Shown: positions 20,123-31,533, numbered from the stretch's first letter. The stretch is 64,000 bases of DNA from Verrucomicrobiota bacterium (GCA_016222805.1 JACRQG010000028.1:103860-167859), one strand, 5' to 3'. Translations and numbers: made by a program. The notes: generated by a model not told the origin, from the sequence alone.

Positions 20123-22282
20123 ATGTCCTCCCAGCCGTTGCCTTCGTCCCCGCCCCGCCGCCCCCCGTTGCCCGTGGCGGCGGTGGGGGCGCTGCTCGCG
20201 TTGCTGGCGGTGGCGGCCTACCACAACACCTTCGGCATTCCGTTCGTCTTCGACGACGTTCCGTCGATTGTGGAGAACCGGAGCATTCGCAGTCTCTGGC
20301 CGCTTTCGGCGGTGCTCTTTCCGGATCAGGCCGGTGGCATCACCACGAGCGGGAGGCCGGTGGTCAACCTCAGCCTCGCGCTGAACCACGCGTGGGGCGG
20401 GGAGCGGGTGGCCGGCTACCACGCGGTCAATCTCGCCCTTCATCTTGCGGCCGGTCTGTGTCTCTTCGGCTTGGTGCGCCGGACCCTGCTCTTGCCGCGG
20501 CTGGCTCCGCGCTGGGGGCGCGATGCCACGTGGCTGGCAGCCGGCGCCGCCGCGCTCTGGCTGCTGCATCCCCTGCAGACTGCCGCGGTGACCTACGTGG
20601 TGCAGCGGGCCGAGGTGATCGCCGGGTGCCTCTTTCTCCTGACCCTGTATGCATCGCTGCGAGGTTCCGACCCGGCGACGGGCGGGCGCTGGAGGGCCCT
20701 GGCGGTCGGGGCCTGCCTTCTCGGGATGGCGAGCAAGGAGGTCATGGTCTCGGCGCCGCTGGTCGTGCTGCTGTTCGACCGGCTGTTCCTCAGCCCGTCG
20801 CTCGGGGCGGCGCTGCGCGGTCGTCCCGGCTTTTACGCCGGACTGGCCGCCACGTGGCTGGTGCTCGTGGTGCTGGTGCTGGGCACCGGCGGGCGGGGCG
20901 GCACGGCGGGTTTTGGCAGTGGCGTGTCCCCGTGGGAGTACGGGCTGACGCAGTGCCGGGCGGTCTTCATCTACCTGGCTCGGGTCGGCTGGCCGCACGG
21001 CCTGGTGTTTGACTACGGCTTGTCCCTGGATCGCCGCCTGGCGGAGGTGTGGCCCCAGGCGCTCGGCGTGGTGGGCCTGGTCGCCGCGGTGGGATGGGGG
21101 CTGCGGCGATGGTCGACCTGGGCGGTGGGTGGGGTGGTGCTGCTGGCCCTGCTCGCACCGACGACGAGTTTCATTCCGATTGCCACCCAGACGATGGCGG
21201 AGCACCGGCTGTACCTGCCGCTCGCCGTGGGAGCCGTGGCGGCGGTGGTGGGGCTGCACGCGCTGGTCGGACCGCGTCGGGCGGCGGGCGCGGTCGGTGC
21301 GGTCGCCCTCGCGCTTGGGCTCACCACGATCGCGCGCAACGAAGTCTACCGGACCGAGGTGTCGCTCTGGACCGATGCGGCGGCCCACCTCCCCGGCAAC
21401 GCCCGGGCCCACAACAATCTCGGCCAGGCGCTCTTCCGGGCCGGCCGGGTGCCGGACGCGATCCGCAGCTACCGGCAGGCGCTGGCACTGCAGCCGAAAT
21501 ATCCGGAAAGCCACTACAACCTGGGCGTGGCCCTCGCCCACCTGGGACAGACGGAACCCGCGATCGAGCATTACGAGACGGCACTGCGCCTGCAGCCGGA
21601 CTATCCCGAGGCGATGAACAACCTGGCCAACACCCTCGGGCGCTCGGGGCGGACCAACGAGGCGCTGCGGCTCTACGAAGCCGCCCTGGCCCGCCGGCCG
21701 GACTTTGCGGAGGCGCACAACAACCTGGGCAACGCCCTCCTGCAGGCGGGCCGGCTGGACGAGGCCCGGGCCCGATTCGAACGGGCGCTGCAACTGCGCC
21801 CGGGCCACGCGGAGACCCTCTACAACCTCGGCAACGCGCTGGCGGCCGGGGGCGACATGACGGGCGCGCTGGCCCGATTTGAGGCGGCGCTGCGTGCCGA
21901 CCCGCGTTATGCCGCGGCGCAGGTCAATGCCGGCAACGCGCTGCTGGAATTGCGCCGGCCACTGGAGGCGCTGGCCCGCTATGAGGCGGCGGTCGCGGCG
22001 GATCCTGGCCTGGCCGATGCGCATTTCAACCGCGGCTCGGTGCTCCTGGATCTGGGGAGGTGGAGCGAGGCGGTGCCGGCGTTTGAGGCGGTCCGCCGCC
22101 TTGCTCCGGGGAAGACCGCGGCCCTGCGGGCGTTGGCGTATGCCCTGGCCCAGGCGGGCCGCGCAACCGAGGCCGTGGACCGCTATCAAGAGTATCTGGT
22201 CCTTCGCCCGGATGACACCGAGGCGCGGACCGAACTGCAACGGCTTCGGGAAGCGGCCGCGCCGGTCAGACTGCCTCGCTAG
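20123..22282 (+). CDS. TMTC-like multi-pass membrane protein with C-terminal TPR repeats
   Basis: Hydrophobic N-terminal half with IPFVFDDVPSIVENRSIRSLWPLSAVLFPDQAGGITTSGRPVVNLSLALNH; repeated TPRs (NNLGNALLQAGRLDEARARFERALQLRP). Confidence 0.88.
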   Translation: MSSQPLPSSPPRRPPLPVAAVGALLALLAVAAYHNTFGIPFVFDDVPSIVENRSIRSLWPLSAVLFPDQAGGITTSGRPVVNLSLALNHAWGGERVAGYHAVNLALHLAAGLCLFGLVRRTLLLPRLAPRWGRDATWLAAGAAALWLLHPLQTAAVTYVVQRAEVIAGCLFLLTLYASLRGSDPATGGRWRALAVGACLLGMASKEVMVSAPLVVLLFDRLFLSPSLGAALRGRPGFYAGLAATWLVLVVLVLGTGGRGGTAGFGSGVSPWEYGLTQCRAVFIYLARVGWPHGLVFDYGLSLDRRLAEVWPQALGVVGLVAAVGWGLRRWSTWAVGGVVLLALLAPTTSFIPIATQTMAEHRLYLPLAVGAVAAVVGLHALVGPRRAAGAVGAVALALGLTTIARNEVYRTEVSLWTDAAAHLPGNARAHNNLGQALFRAGRVPDAIRSYRQALALQPKYPESHYNLGVALAHLGQTEPAIEHYETALRLQPDYPEAMNNLANTLGRSGRTNEALRLYEAALARRPDFAEAHNNLGNALLQAGRLDEARARFERALQLRPGHAETLYNLGNALAAGGDMTGALARFEAALRADPRYAAAQVNAGNALLELRRPLEALARYEAAVAADPGLADAHFNRGSVLLDLGRWSEAVPAFEAVRRLAPGKTAALRALAYALAQAGRATEAVDRYQEYLVLRPDDTEARTELQRLREAAAPVRLPR

Positions 22283-22359
22283 AGCGGTTTCGATGGTCCT
22301 GTGGCTGCGCTGAAGCCGCAGGCGAAAGCGTGGCCGCTCGATGCCCACGCTGTCGCTGG

Positions 22360-24621
22360 CTACCTGCCGGTAACCGCCCGCAACTGGGCGCGGTGGCGGA
22401 GGGCATCGGGGTAGTCCGGTTTCAGGCGCAACGCCTCGTCGAAGGCGCGGCGGGCGTCGTCCCAGCGTTCGCGGCGAGCGAAAGCGACTCCGAGATTGTG
22501 GTGCGCCTCCGCGTCGCCGGGGTGGAGCCGGAGGGCGGCTTGGTAATGGGAGATGGCCGCCTCCACCTGACCGAGGTCGAGCAGGGCGTTGCCCAGCTTG
22601 AAATGAGCGTTGGCGTGGGTGGGCGATTGCTCCAGCACGGCTTGGTAGTGCGCGATGGCCTCCTCCCGGCGGCCCAGAGCGGCGAGGGCATTGGCGAGAC
22701 CGAAGGTCGCGTCGAGATGGCGCGGTTGCCGTTGCAGCGCCTCGCGGAAAATCGCCAGGGCTTCGGCGGACCGCCCGGCCAGCAGGAGCGCGCCGCCGTG
22801 CGTGGCGGCATACTCCGGGTCTTCGGGGTGGAGCCGTCGGGCGCGTTCGTAGTGCTCCAGCGCCTCGGGCAGCCGGTTTAACCGGACCAGCGTGGTGCCG
22901 AGGTTGAGCTGCGCATCGGCGTGATCCCCCTGCAGGTCGAGGACCCGCCGGTAGCTTGCTTCGGCCTCCCGGTAGCGTCCGAGCCGCTGTTGCGCGACGG
23001 CGAAATTGTAATGGTACAGCGGTACCTCGGGGCGCAGGCGCGTCGCGGCGGCGTAGTGTTCCAGCGCCGCTTCCTCCCGCTGCGTGCGAACGAGCAGGAT
23101 GGCGAGGTTGTTGTGAAAGCGGGCCTCTCCGGGATGAAGGCGCAGGGCGAGGCGGTAATGCCGCTCCGCGTCTTGGTCACGCCCGACGGCGGCAAGGGCG
23201 AGGCCCAGGTTGTAGTGGTAGTGGGCTTCGTCAGGCAGCAGGCGGACGGCTTCCTGGTGGGCGCGGACGGCCGCTTCGGGCCGGCCGGCGGCGGTGTAGG
23301 CTTCGGCCAGGCCTTCATGGGCGCGGGGGTTGAGTGGGCGTTTGGCCACCGTGTCGCTCCAGAGGGCCAGCGCGGAACGGTAGTCGTGGTTGCGCCGGTG
23401 CGTGAGCAGCCCGAAGGCGAGCGAGGTTGCAACCCCGGCCGCCAGCAGTCGCGGCCCCCCGGCCCGCGCGAGCAGCCAGACGGCGCCTGCCACCACCGCC
23501 GCCAGGGGAAGGTACATCCGGTGTTCGACGATCATCTGGATCGTGCCCGGCGCGAGCGACGTCGGGGCGAGGATACCGAAGAACCAGGCGCCCAGAAAAC
23601 CCGCCACCGGCCGTCGCCACAGCGCCCAGGCGGCGGTGGCGAGCAGCGGCAGGACGAGGACGGCGAAGGGGAGGAGGTCGCCGCCGCTCCGCACCCAGAA
23701 CGTGCCGTATTCGAAGACCAGCGGGTGCGGCCAGAGCGCCAGCCCGAGGTAGCGGGCGATCGCTTCGAATTGGGTCAGCGGATACGCCCAGAGCGGGACC
23801 CCGACTCCGAGCCCGACGGTGCCTCCGCGGTTGCCGCCGGTGGATAGGAGGAGGGCGCCGAGCAGCACCCAGGTCGCCGCGAGGGCGAGATAGTACCGCC
23901 ACCGGGCGCGCCAGGCGTCCACGCAGCTGCCCGCCACCAAGGCGCGATCGTACAGCAGCACGATCACCGGGACGGTGACCATGACCTCCTTGGTGCCGGT
24001 CCCGAGGACGGCCGCAGCCACGCTGGCGGCCAGCCACGCGGTTCGTCGCCTTGGGGCGCCGTCCCGATCCACCGTCGTGCAGCCGCGGATGAAGGCGTAC
24101 AGGGTCAGCAGGTAGAAGGCGCCCATGAGCGACTCCGCCCGTTGCACCGTGTAGGTGACCGCCTGGGTGTGCAGCGGATGGGCAGTCCAGAGCCCCGCCA
24201 TCGTCAGGGCCACGAGATCCGGCGACCGCGGCGAGTTGCCCGCGCAAAACGGCCCAAGCCGGAGCGTCCGCCGGACGATGCCGAACAACAGGAGGCCGGC
24301 CGCCGCGTGAACCAGCGTGTTGGCCAGGTGGTAGCTCCAGACGGCATTGCCGCTGATGGCCTGGTTGAGCGCGAACGAAAGGTTGAGGATGGGTCGCCCG
24401 CTGGTGGTCACGCCTCCTTCGGTACCGGGGAACAACACCGTCGTGAGCGGCCACAGCCGGCGGATGGTCGGATTCTCCGGGATGGCGAGGAGGTCGTCGT
24501 AGACGAAGGGGGCGTTCCACGACCGGGCGTAGGCGAGGAACGCGAGGACGACAATCACCACCCCGGCCGGGAGCCCGGAGGGAAGGTGGCGAGGTCGGTC
24601 AGGTGCGGTGGCCGGGGCCAT
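22360..24621 (-). CDS. TMTC-like multi-pass membrane protein with C-terminal TPR repeats (paralogue of 20123-22282)
   Basis: APFVYDDLLAIPENPTIRRLWPLTTVLFPGTEGGVTTSGRPILNLSFALNQ parallels the neighbouring gene; numerous TPRs; likely start at 24621. Confidence 0.88.
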   Translation of the reverse strand: MAPATAPDRPRHLPSGLPAGVVIVVLAFLAYARSWNAPFVYDDLLAIPENPTIRRLWPLTTVLFPGTEGGVTTSGRPILNLSFALNQAISGNAVWSYHLANTLVHAAAGLLLFGIVRRTLRLGPFCAGNSPRSPDLVALTMAGLWTAHPLHTQAVTYTVQRAESLMGAFYLLTLYAFIRGCTTVDRDGAPRRRTAWLAASVAAAVLGTGTKEVMVTVPVIVLLYDRALVAGSCVDAWRARWRYYLALAATWVLLGALLLSTGGNRGGTVGLGVGVPLWAYPLTQFEAIARYLGLALWPHPLVFEYGTFWVRSGGDLLPFAVLVLPLLATAAWALWRRPVAGFLGAWFFGILAPTSLAPGTIQMIVEHRMYLPLAAVVAGAVWLLARAGGPRLLAAGVATSLAFGLLTHRRNHDYRSALALWSDTVAKRPLNPRAHEGLAEAYTAAGRPEAAVRAHQEAVRLLPDEAHYHYNLGLALAAVGRDQDAERHYRLALRLHPGEARFHNNLAILLVRTQREEAALEHYAAATRLRPEVPLYHYNFAVAQQRLGRYREAEASYRRVLDLQGDHADAQLNLGTTLVRLNRLPEALEHYERARRLHPEDPEYAATHGGALLLAGRSAEALAIFREALQRQPRHLDATFGLANALAALGRREEAIAHYQAVLEQSPTHANAHFKLGNALLDLGQVEAAISHYQAALRLHPGDAEAHHNLGVAFARRERWDDARRAFDEALRLKPDYPDALRHRAQLRAVTGR

Positions 24622-24961
24622 GCGGAGGCTGCTGGTTCTGGGCGGAAACGGCCGGGAGCGCAAGCGGGGCACGTGTCGCAGGTTTTCTGTGACATCGGGC
24701 CGGGCCGGTTTCCGAGGAGGAATCGGCGGCGCCGGTCCGGGGTGTGGGGGAATCGAATACACGCCGCTCGGGGGCGGGTCCGGGGCGCCCGGGCGCATTT
24801 TGGGAGGGCGGCCGAAGGACGACCCGGCGGGGGCCGTGGCGTGCGAACGGGACGGTCGGGCGCGCAAGAAAAAATTGGCCGGAAATTGACGAAAACCTCA
24901 CCATAAACGCATTGACGGGCGGCGCTGCGACTCCCTATCCCTAGTGGTCGGCGCGGAGAGG

Positions 24962-24981
24962 GACCACAGCCTGTTGTGGTC
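24962..24981. promoter_or_regulatory. Perfect inverted repeat upstream of nrdB (gaccaca-gcctgt-tgtggtc)
   Basis: 7-bp perfect arms about 120 bp before the nrdB start codon. Confidence 0.4.
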
Positions 24982-25099
24982 AGTAACGCGTCAATAATTC
25001 CCAACAACTTTAGTTCGCTTCCGCACTTTTCCGCCCCGAAAAGCCCGGTTCGTACTTCGTTTTTCCGCGTTTCCTGCTCCCAACTTCCCGTCCGGTTTC

Positions 25100-26185
<1,086 letters not shown>

Positions 26186-26371
26186 GTTTCGCTTCCGCCG
26201 GCCGCCCGCATCGCCGTCTTCGCCTCCGTCCTCCACGCGTCCGCCCCTTCGCGTTTCCTCCCTTCCGTCCCCGATCCCCGAAGGTGCCTTCCCCGACGAA
26301 GGCGCCCGGGCTGATTCCTCTCCCGCCTCCGTTTCCCGTCCTCCGTTTTTTCCTTTCGTCGAATCCTCGCC

Positions 26372-29300
26372 ATGAGCCATCCCACCCTTGCGCACGACCT
26401 CGCGCTGAAGCGCACCGTCCACGCTCCCGTTGAACAGAAGCCGCATTATGCCTGGCGCGAAGTGGTGGCGGCGGAGAGCCTCCCGGTTCCCCCGGTCATC
26501 CTGCTCTGCCCCCACGGCGAGGAGCGCTTCGTGCTCTCCGAGGTTGCGGACACCCTCGGCAAGGCCCTCACCAACGTGCACCTCGCCAAGGGTGAGAAGG
26601 ACATCTTCACCGACGCCAACCGCGCCTGGGTTGCGCGGATCTGCCGCGAGGTCGCGGCCAACCTTACCGAGCTTTCCCGCAAGCAGTCGCCGGTGCGGCT
26701 GACGCTCGATGCCCTGTACGAGCTGATCGAGAAGACGCTGGTCGACAACAACGCCTACTTCGTGGCGAAGAGCCTCCTGCTCAATCGCGCGCGCAAGATC
26801 GCGGTCGACCGCGACGCCGCGGCGAGCTCGACCCTGCGCGTCATCCGCCGCAACAACCAGGTGGTGCCGTGGAGCGAGCACAAGGTGGAGATCGCGGTGC
26901 GCAAGACGTTCCTCTCCCTGCAGCGCGACTCCGCCCCGGCCGTGGCCATCACCAAGGCCGTTTCGGCCCGCGTGCATTCGTCCAAGCAGTCGTTCATCCA
27001 CATCGAGGAGATCCAGGACATCGTGCAGGAGGAGCTGATGAAGGCCGGCCACTACAAGGTGGCGGAGGCGTACATCCTCTTCCGCGCGCAGCGGGCGGCC
27101 GCTCGCGATCTCGGGCTCGAGGCGAAGTCCGACTCGGCCGTGGCCTTTGCCGTCGAGGCGGGCACGGCGGGACAGTCGGCGATGATCGTCGTGAAGAAGG
27201 GCGACGGCACCAATGTCTTCTGGGACGGGGCCGACCTGCGGAAGCGGATCGAGTTCGCGCGCATCGGCCTGGACCTCTGCCTCTCCAACGACGAAATCGA
27301 GGCGGAGCTGCGGCGCTCGGTCTACGACCAGATCAGCGAGAAGGATCTCGATGCGACCATCGTCCTGAACTCCAAGACCCTGATCGAGAAGGACGCCGAC
27401 TTCGCCCGGTTTGCCGGGCGCATCCAGCTCACCTACATCTACGAGGAGGTGCTGGGCTGGGACATCACCCGCGACGGCATCGGCGCCCTGAAGGCCGCCC
27501 ATCAGCGGGCCTTCCGCAAGTACCTGGAGCACGGTGTGGCGATCCAGCGGCTCAATCCCCGCCTGCTTGACTACGATCTCGGGCGGCTGGGCGCGGCGCT
27601 CGATCCTTCCGCGGATCTCGAGTTCGACTTCCTCGGCATCCAGACCCTGTACGACCGCTACCTCATCATCGACAAGACGAAGAAGCCGTCGCGACGCATC
27701 GAGACGCCGCAGTTCTTCTGGATGCGGGTCGCCATGGGGCTGATGCTCGACGAGCAGGGTGACCGCGAGGCGCGGGTCGCGGGCCTCTACGAACTCTACA
27801 AGAGCCGCCGTTTCTGCAGCAGCACACCCACGCTCTTCAACTCGGGCACGCTGCACTCCCAGCTCTCGTCGTGCTACCTCTACTACGTCGACGACACGCT
27901 GGAGAGCATCATGCTGCGCGGCATCGCCGACAACGCCTTCCTGGCGAAGTGGGCCGGCGGCCTCGGCGGGTCCTGGACGGCGGTGCGCGGGACCGGCGCG
28001 CACATCCAGGGCACCAATGGCGAATCCCAGGGGGTGATTCCTTTCCTCAAGCTGCACAACGACCAGCTCGTCGCGGTCAACCAGGGCGGCAAGCGCAAGG
28101 GCTCCGGGTGCGCCTACCTCGAGACCTGGCACAACGACATCTTCGAGTTCCTCGAACTGCGGAAGAACACCGGCGACGACCGGCGGCGCACGCACGACAT
28201 GAACACGGCGAACTGGATTCCCGACCTGTTCATGAAGCGCATGGAGGCGCGGCAGACCTGGACGCTGTTTCGCTCCAACCAGGTGCGCGACCTGCACGAT
28301 CTCTACGGCGCCGCGTTCGAGCGGCGCTACCTCGAGTACGAGCAGATGGCGGAGGAGGGGAAGATCTTCGGGCAAAAGATCGAGGCCCTCGAACTCTGGA
28401 AGAAGATGCTCTCGATGCTCTTCGAGACCGGACACCCGTGGATCACCTTCAAGGACGCCTGCAACCTCCGGTCGCCGCAGGACCACGCGGGCGTGATCCA
28501 CTCCTCGAACCTCTGCACCGAGATCACGCTCAACACGAGCAACGACGAGACGGCGGTCTGCAACCTCGGCTCGGTCATCCTCGAAACCCACCTGAAGCCC
28601 GACGGTTCGATCGATCACACCAAGCTGCGCGAGACCATCCGCATGGCGGTGCGCGCGCTCGACAACGTGATCGACATCAACTTCTACCCGACCCCCGCGG
28701 CGAAGACCTCGAACCTCCGCCACCGGCCGATCGGCCTCGGCGTGATGGGGCTCGCCCATGCGCTCTACCTGCGCGGGCACGCCTTCGCCTCGCCGGAGGC
28801 GGTGGAGTTCAACGACGAGGCGATGGAGGCAATCGCCTTCTACGCCTATGAGGCCAGTTCCGACCTCGCGGCCGAGCGCGGCACGTACTCCAGCTACCGG
28901 GGTTCGAAGTGGGACCGCGGCCTGTTGCCGCAGGATACCCTGGATCTCCTGGAGCGGGAGCGCGGCGTCGCGGTCGAGGTGCCGCGCGGGGGCAAGATGG
29001 ACTGGACCCCGCTGCGGGCGAAGATTGCCCAGCAGGGCATGCGCAACTCGAACTGCCTCGCAATCGCCCCGACGGCGACCATCTCCAACATCACCGCCAC
29101 GTCGCCCTGCATCGAGCCGACCTACAAGAACCTCTTCGTCAAATCGAACCTCTCCGGCGAATTCATCGTCCTGAATCCCTTCCTCGTGAAGGATCTCAAA
29201 GCGCGCGGCCTGTGGGACCAGGACATGATCGACAACCTGAAGTACTACGACGGCGAGCTGAAGGACATCGAACGGGTGCCCGCCGACCTCAAGGCGAAGT

Positions 29301-29698
29301 ACCTCACCGCCTTCGACATTGATCACAAGTGGATCCTCGATGCGGCCGCCCGGCGCCAGAAGTGGATCGATCAGAGCCAGTCGGTGAACCTCTGGATCAA
29401 GACGCCGGATCTGAAGACTCTCAGTCACATGTACCGGCACGCCTGGCATGCCGGGCTCAAGACCACCTACTACCTGCGCAGCCTCGGAGCTTCCAACATC
29501 GAGAAGGCCACCGTGGCTGCACGCAAGGAGGTCCGGGGCGTGGCGGGCGGCGCCGGCGCGACCGACAGCGCGGCAGCGCGCGACCTGGCCGGTTCCAATC
29601 CGCCGATCCCGGCCAAGCGAGAATACTCCGAGGAGGAGAAGAAGGCCTGCTCCATCGAGGCGATGCGCCGCGGCGAAATCTGCGAAGCCTGCCAATAG
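26372..29698 (+). CDS. nrdA: Class I ribonucleotide reductase alpha subunit with multiple N-terminal ATP-cone-like domains
   Basis: STPTLFNSGTLHSQLSSCYL, NLCTEITLNTSNDETAVCNLGSV, MRNSNCLAIAPTATISNITATSPCIEPTYKN; N-terminal ATP-cone-like repeats. Confidence 0.95.
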   Translation: MSHPTLAHDLALKRTVHAPVEQKPHYAWREVVAAESLPVPPVILLCPHGEERFVLSEVADTLGKALTNVHLAKGEKDIFTDANRAWVARICREVAANLTELSRKQSPVRLTLDALYELIEKTLVDNNAYFVAKSLLLNRARKIAVDRDAAASSTLRVIRRNNQVVPWSEHKVEIAVRKTFLSLQRDSAPAVAITKAVSARVHSSKQSFIHIEEIQDIVQEELMKAGHYKVAEAYILFRAQRAAARDLGLEAKSDSAVAFAVEAGTAGQSAMIVVKKGDGTNVFWDGADLRKRIEFARIGLDLCLSNDEIEAELRRSVYDQISEKDLDATIVLNSKTLIEKDADFARFAGRIQLTYIYEEVLGWDITRDGIGALKAAHQRAFRKYLEHGVAIQRLNPRLLDYDLGRLGAALDPSADLEFDFLGIQTLYDRYLIIDKTKKPSRRIETPQFFWMRVAMGLMLDEQGDREARVAGLYELYKSRRFCSSTPTLFNSGTLHSQLSSCYLYYVDDTLESIMLRGIADNAFLAKWAGGLGGSWTAVRGTGAHIQGTNGESQGVIPFLKLHNDQLVAVNQGGKRKGSGCAYLETWHNDIFEFLELRKNTGDDRRRTHDMNTANWIPDLFMKRMEARQTWTLFRSNQVRDLHDLYGAAFERRYLEYEQMAEEGKIFGQKIEALELWKKMLSMLFETGHPWITFKDACNLRSPQDHAGVIHSSNLCTEITLNTSNDETAVCNLGSVILETHLKPDGSIDHTKLRETIRMAVRALDNVIDINFYPTPAAKTSNLRHRPIGLGVMGLAHALYLRGHAFASPEAVEFNDEAMEAIAFYAYEASSDLAAERGTYSSYRGSKWDRGLLPQDTLDLLERERGVAVEVPRGGKMDWTPLRAKIAQQGMRNSNCLAIAPTATISNITATSPCIEPTYKNLFVKSNLSGEFIVLNPFLVKDLKARGLWDQDMIDNLKYYDGELKDIERVPADLKAKYLTAFDIDHKWILDAAARRQKWIDQSQSVNLWIKTPDLKTLSHMYRHAWHAGLKTTYYLRSLGASNIEKATVAARKEVRGVAGGAGATDSAAARDLAGSNPPIPAKREYSEEEKKACSIEAMRRGEICEACQ

Positions 29699-29799
29699 GG
29701 CGGAGAGGCCTTGTCGGCGGAGGGGCAGTTTCGCCCGTCCGCCGCGCCGGGCCAGTTGGGCAAATTTCTCACCGAGTGGGAAGTCACCGAATCGTGTGG

Positions 29800-29819
29800 G
29801 CGCGGCGACCCCGCCGCGC
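29800..29819. repeat. Palindrome gcgcggcg-accc-cgccgcgc, REP-like family
   Basis: 8-bp perfect arms between nrdA and the following convergent gene. Confidence 0.7.
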
Positions 29820-29922
29820 GGGCGATCGCTTCGTTGGCAGGAAAGGGCGGGGTGGGATCGCTCCGCCCAGCCGGGCGTTGGCCCGTTTGCCCCAGTGAGG
29901 CTACCCTTCGAAGGAACCCGCT

Positions 29923-31320
29923 TTACCGCCGGACTTGCGGTGACCCTCCGTCCCCCGCGGGAACGATGTCGGTGTGCCGGATGAGTCTCCGCACCTCCGC
30001 GACGATCGTCTCCTCGACCTCCGGAGTGAATGGCGCCGGCCGGCCAAAGTAGATCATCGCCTCGCCTCCTTCGTATCCGCCCTCCTCGAGGACACGACGC
30101 GACGGAATGTAGGCGAGAATGTCGTTCGAGTAACCGGCCACCCAGGTGTTGTCGAAGCCGTGCTCCCGCTTGAGCCTCAGCGCGTAGTCCGCGACGACCT
30201 CGCCGCCCAACGCGACCAACCGCATCCCCCGACCAAACTGCCACACCTGCACCGGATACGGATATCGATCCGGCAGGCGGCCATCCCGGGCGAGTTCCTC
30301 GAGGAGGCGCTGGGCGTGCAGGCGGATGAAGCGATTGGAGTCCTGAAGACGCGATTCCAGTTGGGCCCGGGTTGGCGGGGTCTGGAAGGGGACGTCGACA
30401 CGGTTGAACGTGGTCCGCAGCGGTCCGGCCAGCGGTGTCATCCGGTTTCGCAACACCTCCGCGGCGGCGGCGGCGAGGATCCGGCTGTAGGCGCGGGTGA
30501 GTTCCTCGTCGCGGCGGGGCAGGGCGTTGGCGTCGGCGCCGCATCCCTGGACGAACAGCGCCGTTGCGCCGGGGTGCTCCCGCTCAATTTCCGCCACGGC
30601 GTAGCCCGGCCAGTCTCCGTTGATCAGGTAGTCGTTCAGCGTCGTGGCGTGTGTGGCGTAGCCGACCACGATCGCGCGGAGGGCTCCCGCCGGATTCCGC
30701 ACGGCGAGCACGGGCACGTCGGGATCCACGGGACCTGGAAGCGAACGCTGGCGGGCGCGGCGCCGGTTGACCGCGATGCCGGCGAGACTCTGGCCAAACT
30801 CGAGCCGGGCGGGCGCGAGATCGGCGATGGCCGCGCCAATGGTCGCGACGGTGCGTTCCAGGAGAAACTGCGTGTAACGCCGCACGACTTCGCGCTGCGT
30901 GGCATCCAGTTCGTACAGGGGCATCAGGACGAGACCCGCGACCGGGCCGCTGTGCGTGTGGGAGACGTTGAGGATCAGCCGGTCTCGTTTGAGGCCGAAA
31001 CGCTGTTCGCATTGCGTGGCGATCGTTTCGGCCAATTCGCGTTCGATCCCCACGAGGTCCAGGGTCGTGAGCACTGCCGTCGTGCCGTCGGCATCCTGCA
31101 CCGCGACCGCGCGGACAAAGAGGTCCTGGCGCACACCCTCGGAAGGCCTGGTGCGGCTGCCAAAGCCGGCGAGCCAGATGGGTTCGGTGGGAGTGACGGT
31201 GGCTTTGGCGACGCCGGCTTTCCACGGGTAGGGGAGGGCGGCGGGCGCTGCGCCGGACAGCGCGTTCAGGCTGCCGAGGAGCAGCGCGACAATCAGGGCG
31301 GGGGCGAAGCGGGCAGGCAC
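29923..31320 (-). CDS. Neutral/alkaline non-lysosomal ceramidase-like secreted protein
   Basis: VGVAKATVTPTEPIWLAGFGSR, NVSHTHSGP, VGYATHATTLNDYLINGDWPGYAVAEIE, LFVQGCGADANALPR; likely GTG start at 31320. Confidence 0.8.
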   Translation of the reverse strand: MPARFAPALIVALLLGSLNALSGAAPAALPYPWKAGVAKATVTPTEPIWLAGFGSRTRPSEGVRQDLFVRAVAVQDADGTTAVLTTLDLVGIERELAETIATQCEQRFGLKRDRLILNVSHTHSGPVAGLVLMPLYELDATQREVVRRYTQFLLERTVATIGAAIADLAPARLEFGQSLAGIAVNRRRARQRSLPGPVDPDVPVLAVRNPAGALRAIVVGYATHATTLNDYLINGDWPGYAVAEIEREHPGATALFVQGCGADANALPRRDEELTRAYSRILAAAAAEVLRNRMTPLAGPLRTTFNRVDVPFQTPPTRAQLESRLQDSNRFIRLHAQRLLEELARDGRLPDRYPYPVQVWQFGRGMRLVALGGEVVADYALRLKREHGFDNTWVAGYSNDILAYIPSRRVLEEGGYEGGEAMIYFGRPAPFTPEVEETIVAEVRRLIRHTDIVPAGDGGSPQVRR

Positions 31321-31533
31321 GGGAGCGGGGGCTGCCTCCGTGTGGGGGCGGAGGCGAACGGTGTCAAACCGCGGCCACCGTCCCGGAGCGCCGGAGAAAG
31401 GGCCGCGTCCAGAACGGGGGTGACCAGCCGTGCGCCGCGGCGCGGAACGACGACCAGAGTTCCGGGCATGCTGGAATTCGGCCTTTCCGGGCCCGGTGTC
31501 GTCGATCAGTCTCCGGATGATCCCTTCTTCCCG

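Noticed and set aside
16715-22348. 1877-aa minus-strand ORF across the TonB receptor and TPR gene
   Set aside because: Antisense shadow; plus-strand genes are unambiguous.
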